NCBI GenBank assembly: GCA_019359015.1
Contig: JAHHID010000022.1
Coordinates: 1-64,000, forward strand
Length of the DNA: 64,000 bases
Origin: Spirirestis rafaelensis WJT71-NPBG6
GTDB lineage: Bacteria; Cyanobacteriota; Cyanobacteriia; Cyanobacteriales; Nostocaceae
Direction of reading: 5' to 3'
The position numbers were made by a program, and so were the translations under genes. Position 1 is the first letter of the stretch, and the number at the start of each line of letters is the position of its first letter. A model generated the notes under the pieces. The model was not told where the DNA came from and ran no database searches. It saw only the letters and a list, made by a program, of their open reading frames with translations. Shown here in pieces: positions 51,893 through 61,427 of the stretch.

Positions 51893-53329
51893 ATGACAGA
51901 AATATTTTTAAGCGATCGTTATCGTATTATCAGCGTATTAAGCTCCGGTGGATTCTGTGAAACATTCTTAGCCGAAGATACGCAAATGCCTTCGGGAAGG
52001 ACTTGTGTAATTAAACAACTCAAACCAGTTACCAATAGTCCTCATATTCACCAGTTAGTGCAAAGACGATTTCAAAGAGAAGCTGCGATTTTAGAAGAAT
52101 TGGGAGGAGTAAGTAAGCAAATTCCCACGCTGTACGCATACTTTCAAGATGGTGATCAATTTTACTTAGTACAAGAATGCGTTAGCGGAGAAACCCTAAG
52201 CCAGAAAGTCAAACAAAACGGGTGTCTGAGGGAAAGTGAGGTACGCTCGATTTTAATCAGTCTGTTAGAAGTCCTGGAATATGTGCATAGCAAAGGCATT
52301 ATACATAGGGATATTAAGCCAGACAATATTATTTTGCGCTCCACTGATAACAAACCAGTTTTAATTGATTTTGGTGCTGTGCGAGAAACGATGGCAACTA
52401 TGGTAAATACCGAAGGTAATATTACCAGTTCCATCGTCGTCGGTACACCAGGGTTTATGCCAAATGAACAAGCAGCCGGACGTCCAGTTTTTGCCAGTGA
52501 CTTGTATAGTGTAGGACTAACAGCTATATATTTACTGATGGGAAAAATGCCAGAACAATTGGCAATAGACTCCTACACTGGCGAGAATATTTGGGATCGG
52601 CAAATTGTAAGTCCAGATTTGGCAGCGGTATTAGATAAAGCAATTCGGTTTGATGTCAGGGAACGCTTTTCCAGTGCAAGAGCAATGCTCAATGCTTTGC
52701 AGACTACGGCAAGTCCCCTATCATCAAAGGGACTTAGTTTTTTTGAACAGCCTTCAGAAAGTATTCCTGTTACTTCAGAGTCTGCGGCTAAAAGTAGTAA
52801 ACAAAACGGCATGTTTATTGGTAGTCTTTTAGTTGCAGGTGGAGTAATCGGTGCATCTGTAATTGTTGGTCTTTTGTTGACAAATTCTCCTAAATCTGGG
52901 GAATCATATCAACAAGCGACATCTTCGCTATTGACAAAACCACAAGTTGGCGAAACATCATTACCATCAGCGAATACAAATTCTCAAATAGTGCAGTCGG
53001 AATCACCAATTACTAGTAGCGCTAATCTGCCTAATTATTTTCATTTCATAGCAGATTCTACCTTCCCAAATCTGCAAACTGCGGTTGAGCAAATTAAGAC
53101 TTTACAAGTAGCGGGTTATCGTCAGCCAGGAGTGTTTTGGATACCAGATTATCCAAATCTGTCAGATAAACGTTCATTTGTAGTTTATACAGCCACATTT
53201 AGCGATCGCCCCAGTTGCGTCAACTTCCTGAAAAATTATGGAAAAGTCAATCCAGGGGCTTATTGCGGCTTTGCTAGCAAAGATCCACAAGCACCGTCTG
53301 ATAAGGTGTATTTCCAGCAATTAAAGTAA
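51893..53329 (+). CDS. Serine/threonine protein kinase with single TM and C-terminal domain
   Basis: The protein is 478 residues. The Hanks-type kinase domain (about 9-270) has the Gly-rich loop VLSSGGFCETFLA, VIKQL lysine, HRDIKPDNIIL (RD type), DFGAVRE and GTPGFMPNEQ. A membrane segment (about 304-326) follows. The exterior tail (about 385-478) is a compact domain with a conserved Cys pair (SCVNF ... AYCGF), possibly SPOR-like. It starts with ATG. The input signal is unknown. Confidence 0.92.
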   Translation: MTEIFLSDRYRIISVLSSGGFCETFLAEDTQMPSGRTCVIKQLKPVTNSPHIHQLVQRRFQREAAILEELGGVSKQIPTLYAYFQDGDQFYLVQECVSGETLSQKVKQNGCLRESEVRSILISLLEVLEYVHSKGIIHRDIKPDNIILRSTDNKPVLIDFGAVRETMATMVNTEGNITSSIVVGTPGFMPNEQAAGRPVFASDLYSVGLTAIYLLMGKMPEQLAIDSYTGENIWDRQIVSPDLAAVLDKAIRFDVRERFSSARAMLNALQTTASPLSSKGLSFFEQPSESIPVTSESAAKSSKQNGMFIGSLLVAGGVIGASVIVGLLLTNSPKSGESYQQATSSLLTKPQVGETSLPSANTNSQIVQSESPITSSANLPNYFHFIADSTFPNLQTAVEQIKTLQVAGYRQPGVFWIPDYPNLSDKRSFVVYTATFSDRPSCVNFLKNYGKVNPGAYCGFASKDPQAPSDKVYFQQLK

Positions 53330-53630
53330 AAATCTACGGTAAACATCTATCCTAAGGAAGGATTACTTAATTGATTATAATTTCAACTCCCCTAATTATT
53401 AATTGGGGGAGAAACTGTTGTATAGGCGTTCCTGAGGAACGTCTCTACTTGTTTTTTCGGGTTTACCGAACTACTAATTTGCAGTTTTCCACACCTTTAT
53501 TAGCCTAATATTTATATTCGGTAATCATCCTTAATTAAGTGAGAAAAACCGAATTTGCCATCTTTTATTTACTAATACTATGAGATTAAAGCAAACATTT
53601 AAATTATCAATTCAAGAGGCAGAAAGTAAT
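53330..53630. other. Intergenic region upstream of hsp20
   Basis: It holds a short hairpin of the GTCTCTAC family (53427-53441). No CIRCE element (TTAGCACTC-N9-GAGTGCTAA) was found upstream of the heat-shock gene, and no clear heat-shock promoter could be fixed. Confidence 0.45.
53427..53441. repeat. Dispersed hairpin GTAGAGACGTTCC family, copy 3
   Basis: CGTTCC, TGA and GGAACG followed by TCTCTAC form a shortened copy of the family at 4780-4808. Confidence 0.8.
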
Positions 53631-54080
53631 ATGTTAGTTCGTTACAATCCCTGGCAAGAACTCAACACCTTAGAACGTCAAATCAACCGCATGTTTGCAG
53701 ATACCAAAGTACCCTCCGCAGTGTTTGAAAGAGGATTAGTTATTCCCGCTGCTGAGTTGCAAGAAACATCAGATGCGCTTCTTTTGAAGATAGAAGTTCC
53801 GGGAATGAACCCGAACGATTTGGATGTGCAAGTCACAGAAAATGTAGTTCACATAAGCGGTGAACGCAAGTCGGAAACCAAAACTGATGACAAAGGTCGT
53901 ACTGTGACTGAGTTTAAATATGGTAAATTCCAGCGCGTAATTCCTTTACCTGCTCGCATCCAAAACACTAACGTTAAGGCAGAATACAAAGATGGTATTT
54001 TGAATCTGACACTGCCGAAAACCGAACAAGAAAAGAACAAAGTCGTCAAAGTTAACTTAGAGCAAAACTCTGCTGTCTAA
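53631..54080 (+). CDS. Hsp20 / small heat shock protein
   Basis: The protein is 149 residues from the ATG at 53631 (MLVRYNPWQELNTLERQ), preceded by AAGAGG; a longer frame from 53580 is unlikely. The alpha-crystallin domain (about 45-140) includes ALLLKIEVPGMNPNDLDVQV, VHISGERKSE and GILNLTLPK. It forms oligomeric chaperone assemblies that hold unfolding proteins, and the cyanobacterial homologue stabilises thylakoids under heat. It has an excellent terminator after it. Confidence 0.95.
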   Translation: MLVRYNPWQELNTLERQINRMFADTKVPSAVFERGLVIPAAELQETSDALLLKIEVPGMNPNDLDVQVTENVVHISGERKSETKTDDKGRTVTEFKYGKFQRVIPLPARIQNTNVKAEYKDGILNLTLPKTEQEKNKVVKVNLEQNSAV

Positions 54081-54144
54081 TTGATGATACTTTGTGCGAA
54101 AAGCAATACAAAGTTGCACAGTAGGTTAATTTAACCTAATTTCT

Positions 54145-54175
54145 GCCCGGTTGCCTAAAAGCATCCGGGCTTTTT
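54145..54175 (+). terminator. Rho-independent terminator after hsp20
   Basis: GCCCGG(T)TGC, loop CTAAAA and GCA(T)CCGGGC make a strong stem, followed by TTTTT (54171-54175). Confidence 0.95.
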
Positions 54176-54177
54176 CG

Positions 54178-54234
54178 TAGTAAGCGTTTCAACGCTTAAG
54201 AAAGATTTAAATCAAGCACTGAAGTGCTTACTAC
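54178..54234. repeat. Dispersed GTAGTAAG palindromic repeat, copy 3
   Basis: GTAGTAAGCGTTTCAACGCTTA (as 9-bp end GTAGTAAGC plus inner palindrome) and AAGCACTGAAGTGCTTACTAC form terminal inverted ends GTAGTAAGC / GCTTACTAC with inner hairpins. Copies at 18343 and 19053 share these ends. It abuts the hsp20 terminator. Confidence 0.85.
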
Positions 54235-54266
54235 AATAAAGATATATAGTTTGCACTTTAATAGAC

Positions 54267-55289
54267 ATGAAAAACGAAAATTTAAATAAGAAAAAGGGTA
54301 AATCTCTCCCCCCGAAGCTGATTATTAAGCTGGGAAAGTTTGTCTGGACGACTCTTTGGCATATGATGATGTCGAAACTCGCACCGCGCAATCAGTCGGG
54401 AGAGTATATTCGTCCTACCAGCCAGTTTAGAAGTTTTGTTGGGAAAGAAGAAGAAAATCCTTATCAATCAGCAACAGGACGCTATCATCTTTATGTTGGC
54501 ATGAGTTGTCCTTGGGCGCATCGAACTTTGGTAGTGCGATCGCTTAAGGGACTTGAAGAGGTAATATCAGTATCTATCGTCTTTCCTTCACCAATCGAAG
54601 GTGGTTGGGTGTTTAACGAAGAAGAACAAAATTGTCGCACCCTTGCTCAATTGTATGAGCTAGCTGCACCAAATTACACCGGACGCTCTACAGTTCCAGT
54701 GTTGTGGGACAAAGAAACGAAAACTATCGTTAACAATGAGAGTGCAGAGATTATTGTCATGCTCAACTCTGAATTTAACGACTTTGCCAAAAATCCCACA
54801 CTAAATCTTTACCCAGAGGAATTAAAAGAAAAAATTGACTGGTGGAATGAGAAGATTTATCACTCAGTTAATAACGGCGTGTATCGTTGCGGTTTTGCCC
54901 AAACTCAAGAAGCTTATAATCAAGTTTGTGATGAACTGTTCGCCACTTTAGATGAAATTGACGCAGCACTTTCAACAAATCGATATCTTTGCGGTGATAA
55001 TGTCACATTAGCGGATGTTCGTTTATTTACAACATTATTCCGCTTTGATAGTGCGTATTACGGTTTGTTTAAGTGTAACCGCCGACGAATTCAAGATTAT
55101 CATAATTTGGGGGCTTACCTACGTGATATGTATCAGCTTCCACGTGTGGCTGACACCTGCGACGTGGAAAGTGTGAAGCAAGACTATTATGGCAACCTTT
55201 TTCCGCTCAATCCTGGTAGTATCATTCCTGCTGGTCCTGATATGTCGTCTCTCTTGGAACCACACAATCGCAGTGCTGTTGGTAAATAA
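54267..55289 (+). CDS. Glutathionyl-hydroquinone reductase-like protein (xi/omega-type GST)
   Basis: The 340-residue protein has an N-terminal thioredoxin fold with the Cys of MSCPWAHRTLVV (Cys81), VPVLWDKET and NNESAEI (glutathione contacts), then the helical C-terminal GST domain (RYLCGDNVTLADVRLF). The SCPWAHR motif marks S-glutathionyl-hydroquinone reductases, which reduce glutathionyl-quinone conjugates. It starts with ATG. Quinone detoxification is a sensible role in a phototroph, but the substrate is inferred. Confidence 0.9.
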   Translation: MKNENLNKKKGKSLPPKLIIKLGKFVWTTLWHMMMSKLAPRNQSGEYIRPTSQFRSFVGKEEENPYQSATGRYHLYVGMSCPWAHRTLVVRSLKGLEEVISVSIVFPSPIEGGWVFNEEEQNCRTLAQLYELAAPNYTGRSTVPVLWDKETKTIVNNESAEIIVMLNSEFNDFAKNPTLNLYPEELKEKIDWWNEKIYHSVNNGVYRCGFAQTQEAYNQVCDELFATLDEIDAALSTNRYLCGDNVTLADVRLFTTLFRFDSAYYGLFKCNRRRIQDYHNLGAYLRDMYQLPRVADTCDVESVKQDYYGNLFPLNPGSIIPAGPDMSSLLEPHNRSAVGK

Positions 55290-55720
55290 GCAGACTTATA
55301 GGATGAAACACAAAACTGTATTACTTAAGAGACTTTAGTCTGTGAGCTGATCTCAACTGTATTAAGGAGTTTCTCTCCAGAGCCTACATTTGTTTGTTTG
55401 AGTTCTCGAAATTGACCTTTCTAGCCAAAAGGTGACGGTACTGTGCTGTACGTATTGTATGAGGTACTAAGCGGCACAGTTCAGTTGAAACAAACGAAAA
55501 TGTGGCAATTAGTAGAGTGGCTGCAATCATACAAAAAGTTGTCCTGGAAAGTGCTGTTAGCAACTGTCAGATGCATTGATTGCAGCCTAGATGCCGCATT
55601 ACTGAAGTAGTACTAGGTATGTAAAAATAAGTAACAATTCTCACAAAATACGTACTTTTACTCAAAGAAGCAGATTAAATGAATATAATAAAAATTCCTA
55701 ATTGTTCCCATTAATTTTTC
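55290..55720. other. Intergenic region without recognised feature
   Basis: About 430 bases of mixed composition. It has no gene-like frame, strong hairpin or repeat family. It presumably holds the promoter of the GAF gene. Confidence 0.4.
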
Positions 55721-57079
55721 ATGGATACAATCAAAAAACAAGAATTGCCAGTAAGTCTAGAGGTAAAAAAATTCGGACATCGCATTAAAAACTCTATTCG
55801 TCAAAGACAAGAGTTGCCTGAAATTTTAACAGCAGTAGTAAGAGAAATACATTCGTTTTTGCAAAGTGATAGAGTTAAAATTTACAAATTTTTTCCGGAT
55901 GGTAGTGGTCAGGTCATTGCTGAATCTATAAAAGATAATCGCTTGCCGTCGCTGTTGGGGCTAAATTTTCCTGCGGATGATATTCCGCTCCATGCCCGTG
56001 AACTGTTTATCAAGTCACGGGTGCGTTCGGTTGTCAATGTTGATACTCAACAGATTGGTCAAGGTTCCGTCTCTGAGTTGGAAACAGGTGACACTATATC
56101 TGAGGATATTCGTTACCGCCCTGTCGATCCCTGCCATGTAGAATATTTGACTGCAATGGGTGTGCAGTCTTCCGTGGTAGTACCTATTTTGCATCACAAC
56201 AATCTCTGGGCGTTGCTTGTGTCTCACAACTCTGAGCCACGTTCTATTAAAGAACATGAATTGGAAGCGATGCAGATAGTAGTAAATGAGCTTTCAATGG
56301 CGATTGTCCGGGATGGTTTCATCGCCCAAGCACGTGAAAAAGCCATAAGAGAAGATATTATCAATAGGATCAGCACTTTACTACATTCACTGCCTACCAT
56401 CGAGTTACAGCAAGCTTTAGAAGAAACAGTCGCTGTGTTTGATGGTTCTGGTGGCAGACTTTACATGAGAGATAATGTTTATACTTATGGAACCCAACCA
56501 GTGATGCCAGAGACGGCAAAATATCTACTTATGGAGCAATATTCCGTCTGGCAGGAACACTATAAGTCTAGTGAGTATCAGGTATGGGCAATTTCAGACC
56601 TCTATAAAATTCCGGAGTTGCGAAATCTACAAGTGGCTTTCCGACCAACCAGTATTCGCAGTATATTGCTCGTGCCACTCCATTATCGTCAGGAATTGTT
56701 GGGATACTTAAGTATTTTCCGGCAGGTGAAAGCGAATTTAGTTATACCGCTAGCGAAAAATAACGAGCTGTGGGGCTTGCTGTGCATTCACCAGTGTGAA
56801 GAAACTCGCAGTTGGAAAACCTCTGAAATTGTATTTGCCACGCAGGTGGGGACTCTACTGAGCTTGGCAAGCCAAAACGCGGACTTATTTGCTCAAATAC
56901 AGGCGCAGGCGATTGATTTGCGAGTCTTGGCAGCACAAAAGCAGATATTATTTGAAACTCTTACCAAATTAGGACAATCCGTTAATTCTCAACACAATCT
57001 TGGAAATTATGTTGAGGGAAGTCTGAGGCTGGAAAAAAATGGGGGAGATTATTACGGTAGTTACCACGTTAATCCTTAA
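55721..57079 (+). CDS. Phytochrome-type GAF protein with apparent internal deletion, no kinase
   Basis: The protein is 452 residues. A first GAF domain (about 25-200) has the phytochrome-family NFPADDIPLHARELF and the bilin-site DPCHVEYLTAMGV with Cys138-His139, so a tetrapyrrole chromophore is plausible. A PHY-like stretch (about 230-334, ILLVPLHYRQELLGYLSIF) then passes abruptly at about residue 334/335 into the middle of a further GAF domain (VKANLVIPLAKNNELWGLLC). The tail after ILFETLTKLGQSV is short and unlike the family, with no histidine kinase. It reads as a deletion and truncation derivative of a large sensor. It starts with ATG. Confidence 0.82.
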   Translation: MDTIKKQELPVSLEVKKFGHRIKNSIRQRQELPEILTAVVREIHSFLQSDRVKIYKFFPDGSGQVIAESIKDNRLPSLLGLNFPADDIPLHARELFIKSRVRSVVNVDTQQIGQGSVSELETGDTISEDIRYRPVDPCHVEYLTAMGVQSSVVVPILHHNNLWALLVSHNSEPRSIKEHELEAMQIVVNELSMAIVRDGFIAQAREKAIREDIINRISTLLHSLPTIELQQALEETVAVFDGSGGRLYMRDNVYTYGTQPVMPETAKYLLMEQYSVWQEHYKSSEYQVWAISDLYKIPELRNLQVAFRPTSIRSILLVPLHYRQELLGYLSIFRQVKANLVIPLAKNNELWGLLCIHQCEETRSWKTSEIVFATQVGTLLSLASQNADLFAQIQAQAIDLRVLAAQKQILFETLTKLGQSVNSQHNLGNYVEGSLRLEKNGGDYYGSYHVNP

Positions 57080-57129
57080 CCTAAACCAAATGTACTGCCT
57101 GTCCCCTATCTGCCATAAACTACCGTAAT
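57051..57129. repeat. 12-bp inverted repeat spanning two convergent gene ends
   Basis: ATTACGGTAGTT (57051-57062, inside the GAF gene end) and AACTACCGTAAT (57118-57129, at the end of the opposite gene) are exact complements with a 55-base spacer. The two genes thus end with related codons. Confidence 0.85.
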
Positions 57130-58226
57130 GAGCGAAAGATAACACGCCCTAAAGAGTCTTCTTGGTTAATTCGCGCGTATACCCGCAGACAGCTTAACAC
57201 TTCTCCGGGTATACCGCCGCAATCTAGTTGTAAGTCATCTTTGGAAAAAGCACATATATCAGCGTACAGTCCGGATAATTGACGAATTCGCACGTCATAG
57301 CCTGCGTTATTTGCTTTATCAGCTACTTTCTTTAGGATGCGCCGCGATTCTTGTTGTAGTTTCCCCCACCACGAGTAGCGTTCGGCTGGAGGAACGAAGA
57401 TTAGAGAGTGTATTGCTTCGTCGATATCAATCCAAGCACGCAGAGTTAATAATGGATATGCATTTTCTTCAGCTTTTTGGGTACGCTGAAAGCGATCGCT
57501 TAAAGCTTCAATATATTGGTTACGCTGTTCTGGTTTTGAATGCAAAGATACAACATCAAAGCTAAAAACGCTTTTTAAAGCATGATGCAAATCTGGCTCA
57601 ATGTCGATAAGTTTTATCAGCAAAATCAGCATACATGCAAGTAAATGCATATCAGCGGATTCTTCTCCATGAGTAATTTTATAATTTAAAAGTTCTTTTT
57701 GAGACAACTCCAAGCCCTTGGCATTGACACTACCGCTGAGTCCTGGGTAAATGATTTCATCGCGGATGAAGGGAAGTTGATATAAATTTGAATTATCTTC
57801 GGTTGCACCAGCGTCTTGAGCAAGATTTAAAGCATGTTGACGCCAATATGTAGCTACATCCTCTGGAATTCGTAGCAGCTTTCGTTGAATTTCGTTCCAC
57901 AAATCTGAGTCAGTCTGGCTTTGAAGCGGCGAATTTCCTAAATATAAAGATAGCTCTTTGTCAGAATCAAATTCTTCCCGCAAACGTGTAAGTTTTAATT
58001 CACTTGTCGGCGTTATAATCTTGGTATTATCTAAAGCCGCGACGGTTGAAGGTTGTAAAAGATGACAAAGTTCTTGCAGCACTTCGTCGCATATTTTCGC
58101 TCCTGGATCGTGAGATAATTCTCCTTGAGCTTTTTTAAGAGAAGCTTCTAGCCCGTACAAGCTAAACCGCAATAACTGGGCTAATTCTGAGTTTTCTACT
58201 TCTAATAGTCGGCGTAAGTGCTGCAT
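57120..58226 (-). CDS. Helical hypothetical protein, third gene of the dynamin/Hsp70-like operon
   Basis: This 368-residue protein is soluble and mostly helical, with no signal peptide (MQHLRRLLEVENSELAQLL ... SLGRVIFRSLR). The C-terminal part includes a beta-like stretch DICAFSKDDLQLDCGGIPG. I do not recognise a family. It follows the Hsp70-like gene by 165 bases. In srf-type loci the third gene is a protein of similar or somewhat larger size, so a SrfA-like role is possible, but no motif was checked. Confidence 0.7.
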   Translation of the reverse strand: MQHLRRLLEVENSELAQLLRFSLYGLEASLKKAQGELSHDPGAKICDEVLQELCHLLQPSTVAALDNTKIITPTSELKLTRLREEFDSDKELSLYLGNSPLQSQTDSDLWNEIQRKLLRIPEDVATYWRQHALNLAQDAGATEDNSNLYQLPFIRDEIIYPGLSGSVNAKGLELSQKELLNYKITHGEESADMHLLACMLILLIKLIDIEPDLHHALKSVFSFDVVSLHSKPEQRNQYIEALSDRFQRTQKAEENAYPLLTLRAWIDIDEAIHSLIFVPPAERYSWWGKLQQESRRILKKVADKANNAGYDVRIRQLSGLYADICAFSKDDLQLDCGGIPGEVLSCLRVYARINQEDSLGRVIFRSLR

Positions 58227-58230
58227 AATA

Positions 58231-58390
58231 AGTTAGAGTTACGAGTTAGGAATTAAAAAGTTAGAAAGGAGTGCATCAATAAATTTTTCTCACGCAGAGA
58301 CGCAGAGACACAGAGGATAAAACTTATGATTTTCGTAACTTAAACATTCATAATTATTAACTCCTAACTTATAACTCCTAACTCGTGACT
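58231..58390. repeat. Repeats in the operon gap (STRR plus CGCAGAGACGCAGAG)
   Basis: GAGTTAGGAATTA-like and opposite CTCCTAACTTATAACTCC-like heptamers flank a CACGCAGAGACGCAGAGACAC segment. The latter repeat also occurs near 39040-39080 (GCAGAGGGACACTGAGGAAAG-like). Confidence 0.7.
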
Positions 58391-58391
58391 A

Positions 58392-61300
58392 TTAATGAAT
58401 GCCGCAAAATGGATCGCGTTCTTTATCAACTTCGTTAGGTTGTAATTCTAGTTCAGCGCGAAAAACACATCCTTCTTGTTTGAGGCATTCTTCATTTGCC
58501 GATGTCCAGTAAGGTACTTCGCCGGCGTGCATCCGGAGAATGCCTTTGTCATCAAGTGTGACATGATATTGACAAGGATAATCTGTTGTTATTTCTGGTT
58601 TGCTGAGTGCGCCAATTCTGATCCATTTTTTGGTATTTGTTTGGGCATCTGTTTGATAAATATAGAAAGTGTGCTGACCAGTTTGGGGAAAGGGAGGTAG
58701 GGGTTTACTGATTAAGCCGGTTCCTGTTTCTTGTAGGCGATCGCGTACGTAACGAAAATCTTTGATAGATTTACTATCATTGCTTTCGGCTACAAAAACC
58801 AAATGATAAGCATTTGGTTGATCGACTGTTGCTGACTCGATAACGTTGACAGCAATATCACCATTATTAAGCTTTTGATTAGGACGTTCGATGGCAATAT
58901 TCCAATTCAATTTACCATCAGAAAATAACTTTGAACTTTCGGCAGCGGGGAAATGCGCTAATATTGCTATTCCCACATCAATACCAGGAACATCAATTAA
59001 ATAATGGGGGTTTCCTCGACAAAGTAACACACTAAACTGTAGTGTTTGGTCAATTTCAAATTGGACTTTGATTTTTTTGAGAAATTCTGCTTCTTCTATC
59101 TTCAATCTCTCCATCAAAGTTTTGCCATCAAAGCTACCCCAAAGCCGCAAATCTCCATCTTCATAATCCTGACGATAGATGATGTTGCTTAATTGTATAC
59201 CTTGCCAATTAGTACGAACTTTCGCTACAGATTCGCCATCAGCTAGTTGATAAAGTTCTTGTCCAGCTTGAAAGATTGGTAGCAATTCGTTGCTTTGAGT
59301 TTTCCGCTTAAAGTTGCAGGGCAAATAATAAAATAAATTTTTGACATCTATTTCTAGCTGGTTTGCTCCTTTACGTAGCAATCCTTTAGATTCTTCTGGA
59401 TCAAATCTGAGCCTTCGCAGTTTTTCAGCGTAGCAAGCACCGGCAGAAGTAGCTAATTTGGTAAACTCTAAAACAAAAGTAATTCGCTCTGGATTCCACA
59501 CGAAATACTGTGATTTACTAAATTCCTGATAAATCTCTTGTTGTACTAAATTGAGGTTGCAAGTTTTCCCAGATAAAATTAACCAATCAACTTTTTTTCC
59601 GCTACTTAGCAAGCGACTTTCCATCAGTCCTTTGGCAATACCAATCGCTTCTTTAATTGCTGTCGTTGCGGTTCTTTCAAATTGTTGGCTATCTAAGGTG
59701 ACGTTAATATTATGAGCATTTTGGATATTGAATTTAATACTACTTTGAGTTAGCAATTCCGAAATTTGTTGCTCGGAAATAGTGAAGGTTAAAGTAGAAC
59801 CGTCTACTGGCGATTTTTGTCCTAATTTGAGTTTGGCAGCTTCTGCATGTTCCCAAAGCGCGTAAAATGTCTGTAGACGTTGGGGTGCTTGTTGCCAACG
59901 AGTAGGTAACACTTTTTCGGCAGTATCTAAAGCATCTTTGTAAGCTGCGTCACCTTCGGGATTTTCTTTGTCTACGCATTTTAAAAGGCTGCCACTTTTA
60001 AATTTTCCTTGTTCTAAAAAGCGCTCATTTAATTCAGAGTTTATTAAATCTTCTAATTTGTCGCTTTCTAAAGCACCGATTGTAATTGCTGTTAACAAAG
60101 AATCAGCGATCGCTACTTTTAAAAGGCGAAACATTCGTAGTGTAATTAACTCTCCACCTAGCTGCAAATGTCCAGATGAGCCTAACAGCTTGGGAGTAAG
60201 TCTATAGTAGCGTCCCCCAAGCCCTCTATCTTCATTATCGGCAAAAAATGGCGTTTTATCTTCTAAAGTTAATTCAATTAAAGCTAAGTCAGTTGTACCT
60301 CCACCAATATCTAAAACAAGCACATTTTGCGACCATTTATTTTTTTCTTGATGGCAACGAGTTTTGAAAGATTCAATTCCAATATTCAAGTTACCGCCAA
60401 ACTCTCGCCACAAAAAGAATATTGCTACAGAAACAGCTTCATCATAAGCTGTTTGCACATCATCAATACCAAGTTGTTCCACAAGTTCTTTAATTTCCTT
60501 GCGAATAACTGGTGGGGCAACAGTTGGATAAGTAACAACCGCTGTAAGTAAATCACCTTCAGAAAATTTCCGTCGTGCGCGTTGGCGATAATCTTCAGTT
60601 AATTCGACAAGATGTGCCCAAGCTGCTTGAATTAATTGGTTAACACTAATTGTAGTTTCTTCGCCTTCTAAAATAACAGGAAAAGACCGCTCTTGACCGA
60701 AATATCTTTTAGGTGAGTGGTGAAACTTGCTAATAATTTCCTTTAAAGAACCGCTTGTTCCTTGGGCGATCGCCTTTTTTCTGTTGTCTCTCGCTTCTCT
60801 ACCCATGTTCAGTTTTAAAGCAGTCAAACTATAAATTTCCAACTCGCTAGGAATTTCTGTATCTCGACGGTCAATATCTAATACTACCGGGATGAGATTT
60901 TGCGATTCTAAGGTAGGAACGCGGAAGACTTCATGATAGATTTGGTAAATTTTTTTGCTGACGGCACGACGAAAGCGATCGCTAGTTCCTAAACATAATT
61001 CAATTTGGCGAATTGCTTCTAAAAATCGCTCTTTGTTATCACTTTCAAAAACTTCGCCTAACTGACTTGGTTCTATTTCCAGATTTTTGCTAATTTCCGC
61101 GATGAACTTATCCCAATCACTTGCGCTGATATCTGGTAAAGCAATTGCAGCGGGAGAACTCAACCATTGCCCCAAGCGATCGCGCAAACGTAACTCTTGT
61201 TCTCTCGGCAAAATTTCGGCGATAGGAACTTCAATCGGATCGAAAAGTGTGACTGTAGAATTTGATGTGCCAAAATCTACTGCGAACCAGCCAGGAAATC

Positions 61301-61403
61301 TTTTTTTTGGTTTCTCAGTTTTGTTGTTAAGTTGTTCAAAATTCATTGTTAATAATTCGGTAAATTCTTTGACGCTATTATTGTTAGGTTGAAAAGGGTT
61401 CAT
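58392..61403 (-). CDS. Large Hsp70/actin-fold ATPase (SrfB-like)
   Basis: The protein is 1003 residues from the ATG at 61403; a GTG 25 codons upstream lies in a repeat and is unlikely. It has Hsp70-type ATPase motifs: phosphate-1 AVDFGTSNST (41-50), VVTYPTVAPPVI, AYDEAVSVAIFF, phosphate-2 LDIGGGTTD (364-372) and adenosine-type LILSGKTCN (608-616). The C-terminal third is a long non-DnaK region with Ig- or beta-like stretches, and there is no EEVD-type tail. Family size and the dynamin neighbour recall SrfB proteins. It would be an ATP-driven cytosolic machine of unknown client. Confidence 0.85.
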   Translation of the reverse strand: MNPFQPNNNSVKEFTELLTMNFEQLNNKTEKPKKRFPGWFAVDFGTSNSTVTLFDPIEVPIAEILPREQELRLRDRLGQWLSSPAAIALPDISASDWDKFIAEISKNLEIEPSQLGEVFESDNKERFLEAIRQIELCLGTSDRFRRAVSKKIYQIYHEVFRVPTLESQNLIPVVLDIDRRDTEIPSELEIYSLTALKLNMGREARDNRKKAIAQGTSGSLKEIISKFHHSPKRYFGQERSFPVILEGEETTISVNQLIQAAWAHLVELTEDYRQRARRKFSEGDLLTAVVTYPTVAPPVIRKEIKELVEQLGIDDVQTAYDEAVSVAIFFLWREFGGNLNIGIESFKTRCHQEKNKWSQNVLVLDIGGGTTDLALIELTLEDKTPFFADNEDRGLGGRYYRLTPKLLGSSGHLQLGGELITLRMFRLLKVAIADSLLTAITIGALESDKLEDLINSELNERFLEQGKFKSGSLLKCVDKENPEGDAAYKDALDTAEKVLPTRWQQAPQRLQTFYALWEHAEAAKLKLGQKSPVDGSTLTFTISEQQISELLTQSSIKFNIQNAHNINVTLDSQQFERTATTAIKEAIGIAKGLMESRLLSSGKKVDWLILSGKTCNLNLVQQEIYQEFSKSQYFVWNPERITFVLEFTKLATSAGACYAEKLRRLRFDPEESKGLLRKGANQLEIDVKNLFYYLPCNFKRKTQSNELLPIFQAGQELYQLADGESVAKVRTNWQGIQLSNIIYRQDYEDGDLRLWGSFDGKTLMERLKIEEAEFLKKIKVQFEIDQTLQFSVLLCRGNPHYLIDVPGIDVGIAILAHFPAAESSKLFSDGKLNWNIAIERPNQKLNNGDIAVNVIESATVDQPNAYHLVFVAESNDSKSIKDFRYVRDRLQETGTGLISKPLPPFPQTGQHTFYIYQTDAQTNTKKWIRIGALSKPEITTDYPCQYHVTLDDKGILRMHAGEVPYWTSANEECLKQEGCVFRAELELQPNEVDKERDPFCGIH

Positions 61404-61427
61404 GTTTGTAGGGATGGAATTAGGAGA

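Noticed and set aside
53330-53630. CIRCE operator upstream of hsp20
   Set aside because: The inverted repeat TTAGCACTC/GAGTGCTAA is not present.
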